This document shows positions 35,053 through 46,687 of a DNA stretch of 64,000 bases, piece after piece. The translations under genes were made by a program, and so were the position numbers. Source of the stretch: Symbiodinium kawagutii. Lineage: Eukaryota > Sar > Dinophyceae > Suessiales > Symbiodiniaceae. Where the stretch lies: the NCBI GenBank assembly GCA_009767595.1, contig VSDK01028021.1, forward strand, positions 67,905 through 131,904. The letters run 5' to 3'. The notes under the pieces are model-generated. The model was given only the letters and a program-made list of their open reading frames with translations. It had not been told where the DNA came from and did no database searches. How positions within the stretch are numbered: the first letter of the stretch is position 1; every line of letters begins with the position of its first letter.

Positions 35053-37941
35053 ATGGCCGAGGAAGAGGGACAGGACCGAGTCCTGCGGCTTGTGGTCATT
35101 GCGTGTGGGCAAGCAGAATCAGCGGGACTCCAACAGGTGACCCCTTGAAATGACCTCTCGGAAATGGCAGGCATTTTATATTACACAATTGGTGCCTTGG
35201 ACAGTTTTTCTTAATTCCCAGGGGGATCATCCACGATTGTCCATTTATGATGGATTTTTCTCTGGCATTTCCACACCAAACTTCTAGGAACTCTTCCAAC
35301 ATTCCCGCCTCGATTCTCTAAGTGTTGTCTGGGATGGTCAGCAGTCATTCCAAGTGTCTACATCCCAGTGGGGAGGTCAGACAAAATGATGGAAACCATT
35401 TGAAGCCACCGTGGTTGGAGTAATTGGAACACACAGGCCATTCATTTGGCTGATGACGAGTTGCATGCCGATTGCAGCGAAGCTTCGAGGAAGTTATCTT
35501 CACCGAGAACACTGCCCCGGACCGCGAGATCTGGGACGAGAAGGGTGGCTTGATCAAGAAAGGTGCGGCCGAGATCGCCGAACGTGATCAGGAGAAGCAC
35601 AGATCATGGATCATCAGGGTCCTGCTGTAGCAGGTGTTTCAGCTTGCAGGATGTCGGCCAGTTGCTTGACATCAGCCCACACAGATTATTTTGTCAGCAC
35701 CCTTTGGGTGCCCGCACAGTCGGTAACTATCAAATGGCAAGATGCCAGATCATTGCAGTAGCCGCAGGAAGTGACAAAACGATTCTGGCAGGCACATTAG
35801 ATCGCATTTGGTGGTCAAATTTCTGATTAACGTTCATTGAGATTAATTAATTAACTGGCAGCATTAGAATCAGAATGCCACAGAATTCTCAGAGTATGGG
35901 GTCTTCAGTTGAGTCAGCCAGTTGCGCCTGCCACCATGCCCATGTCTCGACTGCAAGTTCTTCTAGCCTCAGGTTTGGGAGAAACTTGGCCCATTTGAAG
36001 TCTGGTGCAACCAGTTCATCATGATTCCTTTAACCACTTGAGACTGGGATACTTACAACCAAGCAATACTTGATCATACTTTTTAATAAGTTATAAGGTT
36101 CCACTTCACCAGCGAAACAGCGGCTGCCCATTTGGCAGTTGCACATGGCCACCGGAACGGATCGTGGCCCGTGCTGGCTCTTGGATAAGACACCAGGACC
36201 ACGTGCCGGAGGTGAAGGTCCTGACCACCCTTGGCATGTTCGCAGTGCCAGTGACCGCGGAGACCACGGTGGGTGAGATCCGCCAGAAGGTTCAGGTGCA
36301 GTGGGCAGCTGATCACCTCGGGGGGGTTGCCAGTTGATGATTCCTCATTCTTCGGCATGGGATTCTGAAAAAGTAGTTTCTGTGGGGGGACATGGTGAGC
36401 CCATCGCAAAACTCCTGCCACGTCTCCATTGTAAGGTCGAGAACCACTGAAAAAGACTTGAGTTTGATTGACCCCAAACGCCCTCAGCTGGCGAGGAATG
36501 GAAGCCCGAATATTCCTTGGAGCAGATCGAGTTGGTGTGCAAGGATTGCCGCCAGCCCAGGTAGCTAAGTTATTCCTGGTGTGTTTTGAGAGGCGTGTGT
36601 CCATAGAGTGTGAATTTGCGTGAGCGCCTAATGATGTCGAACATCATCACATCATCACCTTCACCTATACCTATAATGCCTACACATATTTACCAGAATT
36701 GGCATGATTTATATCAGAATCCCAACGCACTGGTCAAGGTGAGTGGGGAGACTGCTGCAAAGGATGTATCAGCCCAGTTGCGAACTCACAACCTGACCAG
36801 CCCCAAATAAAGCTCATCCGCGTTCCAGTAGCATCCCACTTCATCCGCTGCAAAAAGATGCGAAAGCCCTTTGTTTATCATCAAGATTGCCAATGGTTTT
36901 TCAGCACCTGTAGCAACCAGGAGCGAAATATTGAACCAATGGTTCACCTGGGGTCCACTAGGAGTTCTACTGGTAGTTCTACTGGTAGTTCCCTATGCTA
37001 ATTGAGTTCCCTAATGGATCCTAATGGTAGTTCCCTATGGTAGTTCCCTATTGCTAATGGTAGTTCCAATGGAGTTCTACTACCAGTTGTCCAGGACAAG
37101 GACGCCTGGGGCCCCCTCTTCAACAAGACGTCCCGGCCCCGCGACGATGACGAAACGGTGGAGTCCTTGTGGAGTGACTGGGACATCCCTCGACGTATGA
37201 TGCAGGCGACGGGGGCAAGCTGAGGGATCCACATGGACCCACATGGATCCTCCATGGTGATGCAAACAACGCGGGATGCTTGGGGGTACCAACAGTGACA
37301 CAGGCCAGCAAGTGGATCAAGTGGTGGATAATGCGCTGACAGTATATGAAAATATGGCAGAGAATTTTCAGGTTTGCAGCTCATCACTGTGAAAAGGGGA
37401 GCCGCCAGGAGCCGACTCAATTGGAGATGTATAGAAAACTGCCGCTGTATGGTTTCACTAGCATCCTGATGCATCGTTAGGTGTTTAATTGAAAATATGG
37501 TCACGGTTCACAGTGTTGTTCTGCTTTGTCTTGTGCGGGTTCCAACACGGGTCACACAGAGCTTGGTGTTTTTCGCGTTTTCTCGCGACATGTGGCAGAC
37601 CCCAATCATTCCGAGAATGGACGAATTCGCAGGTGGCTTTGTGGATCAAGGAGAAGAACGAGGAGCTGGCGACACATCGTAAGCCATGGCATTTCACTGA
37701 GTCTTGATGTAGATTGCTGCCACCCATGAACCAATTAGATCCAATGACTAGTCATCCAAGACGTCAATTTTTCAAACAGTCATAGTCATTGTCACAGGTT
37801 GCTCTTGAAATGACCAGGCTCTAAACGGCTCCACCTTAGGGCTGCCAGCTCCAGGAGACGGGTGAGTGGGAGAGCACCTTCTGGAAGATGTTGGAGGAGT
37901 CCAAGTGCGACGACTGGAGTTTCCAGGGCCACACCATCTGA
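35053..37941 (+). CDS. Unrecognised protein, tandem copy A, seven exons (about 186 aa)
   Basis: Exons: 35053-35136, 35490-35591, 36197-36295, 36496-36543, 37095-37205, 37633-37662, 37855-37941; every intron is phase 0. Borders come from comparison with copy B (39223-41708): exons 2-7 encode the same 158 residues there. Every exon after the first starts with G after AG. Donors are GT (introns 1 and 3), GA (2, 4 and 6) and GC (5). The N-terminus is MAEEEGQDRVLRLVVIACGQ. Exon 3 (PEVKVLTTLGMFAVPVTAET, TVGEIRQKVQ) has the strand and TVGE-[IL]-[RK]-QK pattern of a ubiquitin-like beta-grasp start. The C-terminal half is rich in Trp and acidic residues (ESLWSDWDIPRRMMQ, EWESTFWKMLEESK) and ends GHTI. 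No family recognised; the ubiquitin-like reading is inference. An AG (TTTTGTGAGCAG) 2 bases before the ATG may be the leader acceptor. Confidence 0.75.
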
Positions 37942-39222
37942 GCCGAACCCCGCATGCCCGACTTGGGCCATGTTGGCACAATCTGGCACAGCTGGCTGCA
38001 GGGTAGAGCGGTGACACTTGGTCAAAGGATGTTTCAAGATATGGGTACTGGAGACTGGAGGTCTGTATGTATTTGCTCGATTCATGCTCGATTTGTGACA
38101 TGCCGAAGGAAAAGAATTATCAAACTTGTTTTTCGGTTAGCCGTTTTCGTGACCAGTAAAGGCTGGCTCCCTTGATCCAACCTGGTTCAGCTATCAAGTT
38201 CTGACGACCATAGTTGACCAATCCATGCTTGGAAGTCAACCGGAAGCAAGTCTACCACTTACTAAGACTCCCAACTTGTTTTTTGTGCTGCTTTAGGAAG
38301 CCCTCAAAACTGCAAGTTTACAGTATAGTGCTTAGGGCGTGTTTTTGTTTTGTGTTTGGAGTTCAGGTTTGTGGCTTTGCCATGGTGTTTGTTTTCAGCC
38401 ATCAGTCCTTCTGTGGCCCATGCAGTGTTTCTGGAATACGCTGGAAACGGTTCCACATCACATAGGATGAGCTTGATCTTCATCATTTGCAAGTAAGAAG
38501 TGTAAATTCACCTTGAGCGTTTATTGTGCGTGTGTTTCTCGTCAAACTCCTGGAAGTGGCCGTCCTCTGCAGCCAGATTTAGGGGAGCAGTGGTTCTTCC
38601 GACGTAGCGACATTGCCTGGAAGCATGAAAAAGATGGCAAAAAACTTGCTGCTAGTCGGTTCACTGAGGCTGGAGATAGGACCCCTTCAATACGGCATCC
38701 TCAAAGGTTCATGGTGGTTGGCTGAGGCCTTTGCACCCAGAACTCTGTGGGTAAGTTGCTGTTGGGGAAGCCCAATCCTCAAAGCCACGTAGGAATCTGC
38801 CAACCTGCGAGAAATGGTGTGGGTGGTTGTTGCTGTTTGATTTGGGGCCACGTTTTGCTCACAGATGGGCTGCAACATGAGCGGAGGATGTTTGTTAAGG
38901 AAAGATCTAGCCTTGGGCGGCATCATTAGTATCTTGTATTTTAACGCCTTCAGCCCAGCTGAACCTCCGGGACGGCGATGGAAACACATGACACATGAAC
39001 AAAAAATACTGGAGGTGGTTTGTTAATATATGCATCTATCAAAACTGATGATTCATGATTCTTGATCTTTCATAGCTGCCTCTGAACCATTTGCTTAACC
39101 ATTCATTAGTCACATATATCCTTGCTGGAGGCCTTGCTGGTGATTTAGATTGGTATGATGGACATTCTTGTTGTGCAGCTCGGCTCGGCACTGACAGCCA
39201 ACCTAACCAGCGGTGCTTCATC
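37942..39222. other. Intergenic between the tandem copies; no gene seen
   Basis: No frame with splice or motif support, and nothing resembling the exons of either copy. Confidence 0.5.
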
Positions 39223-40554
39223 ATGGCTGAGGAAGAGGGACAGGAGCGGATTCTTCAGCGCAGAACGGGTCTAATTACATGTTTTCCAGGGTAAATCGAG
39301 ACAGCATCGCCTGTCGTTTTACATACCTTCACCCTTGTTGATAGGATATAGGATTATATGTAGGGTTGCTCACTATTATGGTACGTTTTCTTACTATGTT
39401 ACTTCTTATTGTTTATTGTTTAGTGTTTGCGTCATGTCATGTGGGTTTAAAGTTGTACCGTAACTCCCACTTGGGTCAAGTCCTGGCGGGGCAGGAAGTC
39501 ATCTTCACTGAGAACACCGCGCCGGACCGCGAGATTTGGGATGAGAAGGGTGGCTTGATCAAGAAAGGCGCCGCCGAGATCGCCGAACGCGATCAGGACG
39601 AAACAACCTGCAGCCTGGGACGTGAGCATGGCACATGTGTGACTCAATTTGGTTCTTGAACTCCCAGTGAACCGAACGTTGATTGTTTTTGGCACATGTG
39701 TATCCCACTTCGTGCAAGTCTCATGTCTCTCCAGCTCCAGCTTCAACCCCAGCATTTCCAGCTACGAAATGGCAACCAGCAGCTTGGTGCCACGACGGTG
39801 GGCTGCAGGACCACGTGCCGGAGGTGAAGGTCCTGACCACCCTTGGCATGTTCGCAGTGCCGGTGACCGCGGAGACCACGGTGGGTGAGATCCGCCAGAA
39901 GGTTCAGGTGCAGCGGGAAGACCCTGTTTGGAGCTTGGGGTGGTGGTATGTGTAGGGCCAAGGACATGTAAAGGTTTAGTTGGAACATGTGGCTATGGTC
40001 AAGGTTGTTTGGAACATGTGGTTAGAGTAATGTTATATATGTTATAGTCTTCGTTGGATCATGGGTGAAGGACCTTGGGGAATGCTCCAGTTTCATTCAT
40101 CAAACCTTTGGCTTTCTGCTGCTGGGTCAGAGCGCACCCGCCACATGGTCACCAGCAACGCCAGGAGTGGAAGCCCGAGTATTCGCTGGAGCAGATTGAG
40201 TTAGTATGCAAGGAGCTGACAGTCATCCGGGCCGTTGTTGCTTCGATACTTTCCACAAAGATTCCTGCCTTTGCATTGCCTTTCGATGCCATTTTCATTC
40301 CAAGCTCATGTCCATCGAACCGCGTAGATACATGACATACTGGAATGCCTCAGCCAAGAACCCGTGACTGGCATTGGCGTGGTAAATGTTCAGACGAACT
40401 TGAACATGAGATGGTACTACTAAAAAATGTATATCTAACAGTCCCGCGATATTGTTGGGTACATTTGGGTACCTTTTGCTGGAGATTTTTGCTTTTACCC
40501 TGTAATTTGTGCCGCAATTTCTGACTAGTAGTTTGCTTGTTGCAAATTTATTCG

Positions 40555-40613
<59 letters not shown>

Positions 40614-41708
40614 CTGATGATGCTGACGATGACAACGATGACAACGATGACGAAATCACTCGCTAGGATTGGCTATCACAAAATGGGATGCCAACGCATG
40701 CTACCGCCATCAAGGCCTTGTGAGAAAACCCCACCCCTTCACAGCTGGCCTGCTTCCGGTCATTCCCACAGAAGGGCGGTGCAACAGATCTTTTTGAACA
40801 GCTGTTGCCAAGACATTTGGCCAGTTGACAGGACAAGGACGCCTGGGGCCCCCTCTTCAACAAGACGTCCCGGCCCCGCGACGATGACGAAACGGTGGAG
40901 TCCTTGTGGAGCGACTGGGACATCCCTCGACGTATGATGCAGGCGCAGCACCGCTGGGATTGGTCCACTGTCCAGGAGTCCTGGTGGGCTTTCATGGTTT
41001 TGATGTTCATGTGGGTTATAAATGTTATAAACTCAAGTTTTCGTCATGCTGAACGTCACCATGTTGGTGTGCACTGCCCGCTGCAATGATTGTGTGACAG
41101 CTCATGATCCGTACCGTCTGCAGTCTTCACGGTTTCACGCCTTGATGGCCTTTCCGGTGAAGGGTGTAGACTTGTGGCCTATCGATGTCCATCGTTTGTT
41201 GGAAGCAGGTTGCGCTTTGGATTAAGGAGAAGAACGAGGACTTGCCGGGGGCTGGGATAAAGATGGGAGCAACCAAAGATTGAACACAGCTGACTTTCCT
41301 GGGGCGAGTGGACAGCTCCAAATCACTCAGTCAACAAATGTCATAAACATACATCGTCAGTCAGAGAGAGAGAGAGAGAGAAAACATTAGCAGGCACGCA
41401 GCAAAAGAAAGGAAGGAAAAAGCAAGCACACAGGTGAGAAAGGCAATGAAATCGAAAGACCAACTCAACATTTCATATTAAACATGGTTCTTGATCCCCA
41501 GCTTGTCATGCGCCTTCAGCCTGAAGCTGGTTGAAAACCGGAATCACTGTCATAATTGACAAGATGGACAGATCAAAGCATCATGAGACCCTGGACATGA
41601 CTCAGGGGCAGCCAGCTCCAGGAGACGGGTGAGTGGGAGAGCACCTTCTGGAAGATGTTGGAGGAGTCCAAGTGCGACGACTGGAGTTTCCAGGGCCACA
41701 CCATCTGA
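39223..41708 (+). CDS. Unrecognised protein, tandem copy B, at least seven exons
   Basis: Exons 2-7: 39495-39596, 39809-39907, 40165-40212, 40832-40942, 41209-41238, 41622-41708. They have the same lengths, phases and protein as copy A. Donors are GA (after exons 2, 4 and 6), GT (after 3) and GC (after 5), the same classes as in copy A. Intron sequences show no evident similarity to those of copy A beyond a few bases at the splice sites, and their lengths differ (for example 212 versus 605 bases after exon 2). The first exon matches copy A only for twelve codons (MAEEEGQERILQ from 39223) and then diverges; its end and the route to exon 2 are unresolved, so the 5' part may be altered or split differently. 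Exon 5 could extend through QHRWDWSTVQ, which copy A lacks. Zero amino-acid changes among about 23 base differences argue that both copies are functional. Confidence 0.72.
40555..40640. repeat. (GAT)n microsatellite in intron 4 of copy B
   Basis: GAT triplets followed by GACAAC units, inside the intron between exons 4 and 5. Copy A has no such array at this position. Confidence 0.95.
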
Positions 41709-42892
41709 GCCGAAATGGCGGGGCAGTTTTGGTTGTCGCAGTTGTCGCGGGGCACGGCTACAAACAGCGAGCACTGCAACGAACATGCGGATGATACGAA
41801 TGACATTTATTGATAACAATTGAACCCGAACATGTTTGACATGACGAACGTACGGATTATACAAATGTCTCTTGATTTTCTTCCCAACATTGACAACTTT
41901 GCCTCAAATCCGAGAGAGAAACCCAAACATGTTTGTCCATTTGCCCTTCGCCGAGCTAGTAAGTAGCACCTGTAACGGTGCGCCCGAGTGTCTTCCCGCA
42001 TGGAAAAGTCATTTCTGCAGCGGGTAAGGCATGGCGTTTTGCTTGGTGAGGCTTAGAGTTAAACAGTACAATGGATAAGGTAATCATTGAATTTGGATAA
42101 CTATAGTTGATAGTTGATAGAGTATCATGCGGAAATCAAGCATACCAGCGGCAAATCACCCTCGCCAATTCGTACATCGTCATTTTCAGATGGTGGATCA
42201 TCCATTCCTCTGTTGCACTGCCAGGGGGTATTGATGAGCATTCTCCATCTCAATTATTTTTGCTGTTTGCTAGGGATATCCCTGGCTCCTTAGCTCCCTC
42301 CCAACCACCAGCCAGTTAATAGACCCAACAGTTTTTTTACCATAAAACACCTTGTTGGATGGTGCACGGTGGTATGCAGTTTCTATGATGGTTGTAGGGT
42401 GGTAAGAACTTGGAACGCCTCGTGCTAAAACCATGTTGGATGTGGGCCCGGCAAACGGGTTTCTTACACCCAAAGTGCCTGTACCTATCCTTGGTGAGCA
42501 AGAATGTTCAGCATATCGTCCACATGACCTGGGTCAGTGATCCAGTTGCTTATCATCCTGGACAGGCCATGTTCACAGGGCTTGTTTCCCCTGTCATGTA
42601 GAAGTCAAGGGCACCTTGAAGTTCATGAGAAAGTGATAGCTGGCGCGCTGAGAGCCAGAGAGACAATTAGTGCAACCTACTGCAAGCAAATGATGGTGAT
42701 GCAAGGTGTCACTGAACGACTTTTCCAATTTTCCAGTTGTGTACTCAGTAACTACTCAGTAGCCTTGCAGAAGTACTTTTCTTGTGAACGTGATTGCTGA
42801 GACTGATTGAGAAATACTATTGCAATTCAATAATAGAACATTCATAAATCAGCAACAAACAAGCAATGCAATGGATGCATGGTGAAATTCAG
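41709..42892. other. No gene seen
   Basis: Frames are short and lack splice or motif support. Confidence 0.5.
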
Positions 42893-43044
42893 CTGAGGCA
42901 ACTCGCGAAGTGGAAGCTTTGAAGCAAGAGATGCAGGAGCTGAGATCAGAACGGGTGCAGCACTCAGCTGTGCCAGAATGGCTTGTGGGATTGGGAAGCG
43001 CATTTCCTCGCAATAGTTGGGGAGGTTATAGGGTTACATTCTAA
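42893..43044 (+). CDS. Candidate coiled-coil exon
   Basis: After gaaattcag the frame reads ATREVEALKQEMQELRSERV, a clear heptad pattern, then QHSAVPEWLVGLGSAFPRNS, and stays open to TAA at 43042. The exon probably ends before the stop. No family recognised. Confidence 0.42.
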
Positions 43045-43144
43045 TACACTCTGGAAGATTGACCATGAAATGCACAATCATCACATGTTATGGGGAAACC
43101 TGAGGAAACCACCAATATATACGTGATAGAATGGGCTATCGCCC

Positions 43145-43300
43145 TGGTGCCGCCGACCCCCTGTGTACAGAAGCCCTGGGTGTTTCAAAGATTAAGCAGT
43201 GCGCATGGCTCAGTATAAACATTGAAATGGCGAAACTGCGAATGGCTCATTAGAGCCGTGATAGCTTTTCCTTGCTCATTAGACGCGGAAGCATGCACAG
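43145..43300 (+). rRNA. Divergent 5' fragment of nuclear small-subunit (18S) rRNA
   Basis: TTTCAAAGATTAAGC at about 43183, CTCAGTATAAAC at about 43209 and GAAACTGCGAATGGCTCATT at about 43232 occur in the order and spacing of the first 100 bases of eukaryotic 18S rRNA. Bases before (from CCTGGTGCC) and after (AGAGCCGTGATAGCTTTT) keep weaker similarity. The sequence differs from typical dinoflagellate 18S at several positions and no downstream 18S regions follow, so this is a truncated copy, probably a pseudogene or one derived from another eukaryote. Confidence 0.65.
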
Positions 43301-43429
43301 TTGTCTGGTCATCGAGGTTGGTCGGGCGCATTCAAAGCAAACACAACACACCAAGTTGAAAACCCTGCAGAAAGACGGAGTGGCAAGTCTCAGAGCAAAA
43401 CAAGGGTCGCGAGCAGTGAAGCTTTATAG

Positions 43430-44146
43430 TCAGTGCTCTTGTCGCCTGTGCCTTGCAGCAGCCAATGCTTGCCGGGGCAAATTTCAAGCCGGCCAAACGG
43501 ACATCTTGAACGCCGTAAATTCACCAGTGGAGGCTTTGCTGTGGCCACTGCAGCGGCCAACGCCCGCGAGGACAGGTTTCAAGCCGGCCAAATGGAAATC
43601 TTGAACACCGTAAAAGCAGCATTGGAGGCTTTGCCGTGGCCATTGGAGCGGCCAGCCCCTGCCGGGGAACGTTTCAAGGCGGCCAAACGGAAATCTTGAA
43701 CGCCGTGAAATCACCATTGGAGGCTTTGCTGTGGCCATTGCAGCGGCCAACACCTGCCGGGGAACGTTTCAAGGCGGCCAAACGGAAATCTTGAACAGCG
43801 CAAAATCACCATTGGAGGCTTTGCCTTGGCCATTGGAGCGGCCAACCCCTGCCGGGGAACGTTTCAAGCCGGCCAAACGGAAATCTTGAACACCGTAAAA
43901 TCACCATTGAAGGCGGCGAAACGGACATCTTGAACGCCGAAAAAACAGCATTGGAGGCTTTGCCTTGGCCATTGGAGCGGCCAACACCTGCCGGGGAACG
44001 TTTCAAGCCGGCCAAACGGACATCTTGAACACCGTAAAATCACCATTGAAGGCGGCGAAACGGACATCTTGAACGCCGAAAAAACAGCATTGGAGGCTTT
44101 GCCTTGGCCATTGGAGCGGCCAACACCTGCCGGGGAACGTTTCAAG
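43430..44146. repeat. Satellite: 95-bp units, then 139-bp units
   Basis: The (C/G)CGGCCAAACGGA motif recurs at 43489, 43584, 43679, 43774 and 43869 (95-bp steps), then 44008 and 44147 (139-bp steps). The longer unit is the 95-bp unit plus a 44-bp partial duplication containing AAGGCGGCGAAACGGACATC. Each unit has a self-complementary TGGCCATTGGAGCGGCCA. A degenerate first unit starts near 43430. The array runs into the 709-N gap. Neither period is a multiple of three, so the long frames across it are not genes. Confidence 0.92.
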
Positions 44147-44855
44147 NNNNNNNNNNNNNNNNNNNNNNNNNNNNNNNNNNNNNNNNNNNNNNNNNNNNNN
44201 NNNNNNNNNNNNNNNNNNNNNNNNNNNNNNNNNNNNNNNNNNNNNNNNNNNNNNNNNNNNNNNNNNNNNNNNNNNNNNNNNNNNNNNNNNNNNNNNNNNN
44301 NNNNNNNNNNNNNNNNNNNNNNNNNNNNNNNNNNNNNNNNNNNNNNNNNNNNNNNNNNNNNNNNNNNNNNNNNNNNNNNNNNNNNNNNNNNNNNNNNNNN
44401 NNNNNNNNNNNNNNNNNNNNNNNNNNNNNNNNNNNNNNNNNNNNNNNNNNNNNNNNNNNNNNNNNNNNNNNNNNNNNNNNNNNNNNNNNNNNNNNNNNNN
44501 NNNNNNNNNNNNNNNNNNNNNNNNNNNNNNNNNNNNNNNNNNNNNNNNNNNNNNNNNNNNNNNNNNNNNNNNNNNNNNNNNNNNNNNNNNNNNNNNNNNN
44601 NNNNNNNNNNNNNNNNNNNNNNNNNNNNNNNNNNNNNNNNNNNNNNNNNNNNNNNNNNNNNNNNNNNNNNNNNNNNNNNNNNNNNNNNNNNNNNNNNNNN
44701 NNNNNNNNNNNNNNNNNNNNNNNNNNNNNNNNNNNNNNNNNNNNNNNNNNNNNNNNNNNNNNNNNNNNNNNNNNNNNNNNNNNNNNNNNNNNNNNNNNNN
44801 NNNNNNNNNNNNNNNNNNNNNNNNNNNNNNNNNNNNNNNNNNNNNNNNNNNNNNN
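44147..44855. other. Assembly gap (709 N) in the satellite
   Basis: The left edge stops exactly at a unit boundary of the 139-bp repeat. The right edge is unrelated GC-rich sequence. Confidence 0.95.
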
Positions 44856-44869
44856 ACCCGGGGCCCCGC

Positions 44870-44898
44870 CCCTGCCTTGGCGTAGGCAGGGGTCGGCG
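44870..44898. repeat. GC-rich hairpin
   Basis: CCCCTGCC and GGCAGGGG flank an 8-base loop (TTGGCGTA), immediately right of the gap. A strong stem of this kind may have helped break the assembly. Confidence 0.75.
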
Positions 44899-45129
44899 GA
44901 TTTTCTATTGGCGGGTTAATGGGTCCGCCAGAGAGCATCATGGGAAAGCATGCCATGGCAGTACAAAGGGTGCCTATGGACTGTTTCTGGGACTGGTTTC
45001 TGTCTGATCTTTTCTATCCATGGCAACGGCTCCAGCAAGGATCAACATTTCAAAGTTTAAATGCATCTGGAAAGCTTCCAAATCTCGTCGGGCCAGGGAC
45101 AGAGAAGAGAGTACCTGATATGTGTTGGG

Positions 45130-45357
45130 AATTCCAGGTTTTGAGGTCAGTCATATGCTCATGACCGGTCATGACCCATCCAGGTGTCAACAGAGAAACG
45201 CACTGGCCCGCAATGGGCGCATCGTGCGTCGAACTTCTGAAATTTTGTTTCCCAAAGAGTCTTCAGAGAAAATCCATGCCATCCCATGCCCAGGTGCGGG
45301 AATCCCCTTAGCTACCCCGTTGAATGCCGGGGTTAGCCAAGGATGCTGCGCATAAGC
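45130..45357 (+). CDS. Candidate exon, unknown
   Basis: An open frame after ggaattccag includes RNALARNGRIVRRTSEILFP and KESSEKIHAIPC and ends at TAA/TGA near 45355. Borders are uncertain and no family is recognised. Confidence 0.25.
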
Positions 45358-45489
45358 AATGCAGGCATGGGATGATGCAACTCCAGCAGCTCTGGTGGGT
45401 GGTTTTGAGATGTTTTAGGCATTTAATATGTGTGTTTTCCTCAAGATTTCGGGCCGGTTAAGTGATGTTAAGTGATGTTAAGTGATGTT

Positions 45490-45628
45490 AAGTGCATTGG
45501 ATTGATGAACTAGCCTTTTTTTTTCGCAGGCGTGACCAGGTCAAGTGCCAGTGATCTGAAGTGCGTTGGATTGATGAACCAATCGCCTTTTTTCATAGGA
45601 AGGTGACCAGGTTGCCGTGTCGCCAGGC
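45490..45628. repeat. Two tandem 69-bp units, each containing a 3' splice-site-like sequence
   Basis: Units start AAGTGC(A/G)TTGGATTGATGAAC at 45490 and 45559. Each has a T-rich tract followed by cgcag or catag, then GTGACCAGGT. A short array of TTAAGTGATG units precedes them (about 45460-45492). Confidence 0.8.
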
Positions 45629-45633
45629 TTCAG

Positions 45634-45756
45634 TCCCAAGAGCTCAACTCTTTGTCATCTTCGATGGAGCTCATGCGACAGCAGCTGCAGGCCGTGAACG
45701 ATGACCTGGGCGCTGTTGGGGTAACCGATGACCTGGGGAGAACGGCGCAGGGCTGA
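45634..45756 (+). CDS. Candidate terminal coiled-coil exon
   Basis: After ccaggcttcag the frame reads SQELNSLSSSMELMRQQLQA, then VNDDLGAVGVTDDLGRTAQG, then TGA. The heptad-like pattern and GC-rich codons support an exon. The duplicated T-rich acceptor cassette upstream might belong to the same gene. Confidence 0.45.
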   Translation, partial: SQELNSLSSSMELMRQQLQAVNDDLGAVGVTDDLGRTAQG

Positions 45757-46639
45757 GGCAATGTGGTTCTCATAATTGGGGTCCCCCCAGATCATCCAAT
45801 ATCAAGCATTATGAGTAGTAAACCAGCCATTTTGAGGCTCCCTATCTCCAGACACCCCTAAATGGGTGCACGCGATGGTTTGCAGCCGGCCTCTCGCAAG
45901 AGTTGGGGCACATGACAAGAGTGTGTCCGAAAGCTGGATGTCATACTCCAAGAGGTCATTGGTCATGCCAAGTGGTTGGAGCCGGTGGCATGGGTAACTT
46001 GGAAGTGGGAGTAAGCTGCGCCCAGAAGTGCAGAATGAATCAGAAAAGGCATGTTCGAAGTTGATGTTTATGGTTGGGCGTCCAAATCACAGTGCATGTG
46101 TCACTTCTTTGGTATCCTTCCTTTTTGCCCAGTGAGAAGCCAGACTGCCACCGGGAAGTGGATGGTTTTAGAAGATCTTTTGGTGCCAGAATGCTGCGCC
46201 GCCAGGGCAGGACTATCCATGGTTCCTTCATTCCCACTGCATAGCGGAAGCTGTACCAAACGGATGCCTGCAGCTTATATTGGAAACTGTTCGGCCATGA
46301 TTGCCAAGTATTTCAAGCATCAACCACTATCACCATCATTACCCCAACCATCACCCACTACATTAAAAGCATGAACCAGTACAGTACTTGTTGTTATGGA
46401 GGAAGAGAGTGCTGGCTCCAAATCGTTCAGCAATGACATCCATCAATCATCAACAATCAGCAATCAGTTGATAGGTGATTAACCACTATCCATCAACAAG
46501 CAATATTGACATACATTGACCATGGAGGTTGTTAACCATGTGCCGTGATGAAAATAGTCGATGAATGTCGTTGATGACTCACCCACACTTGTTGACAATG
46601 AGTCAACCATCAAATAACCAGTGCTACTTCCTGTCCGGC

Positions 46640-46641
46640 AG
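46640..46641 (+). promoter_or_regulatory. Probable spliced-leader acceptor AG, copy 1
   Basis: tgctacttcctgtccggcag is kept unchanged in the duplicate (AG at 49629-49630), 46 bases before the start codon in both copies. Confidence 0.45.
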
Positions 46642-46687
46642 GGCTTTGGAGGCTCAGACAGCTCAGCCAGTCGCACCGAGTGGAAGG

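Noticed and set aside
36083..36604. 173-codon minus-strand frame over exons 3 and 4 of copy A
   Set aside because: The plus-strand exons are conserved at the protein level with only synonymous changes, so the minus frame is a shadow.
44003..45007. Open frames of about 270-320 codons across the 44-kb gap
   Set aside because: They consist almost entirely of N plus a satellite whose period is not a multiple of three.
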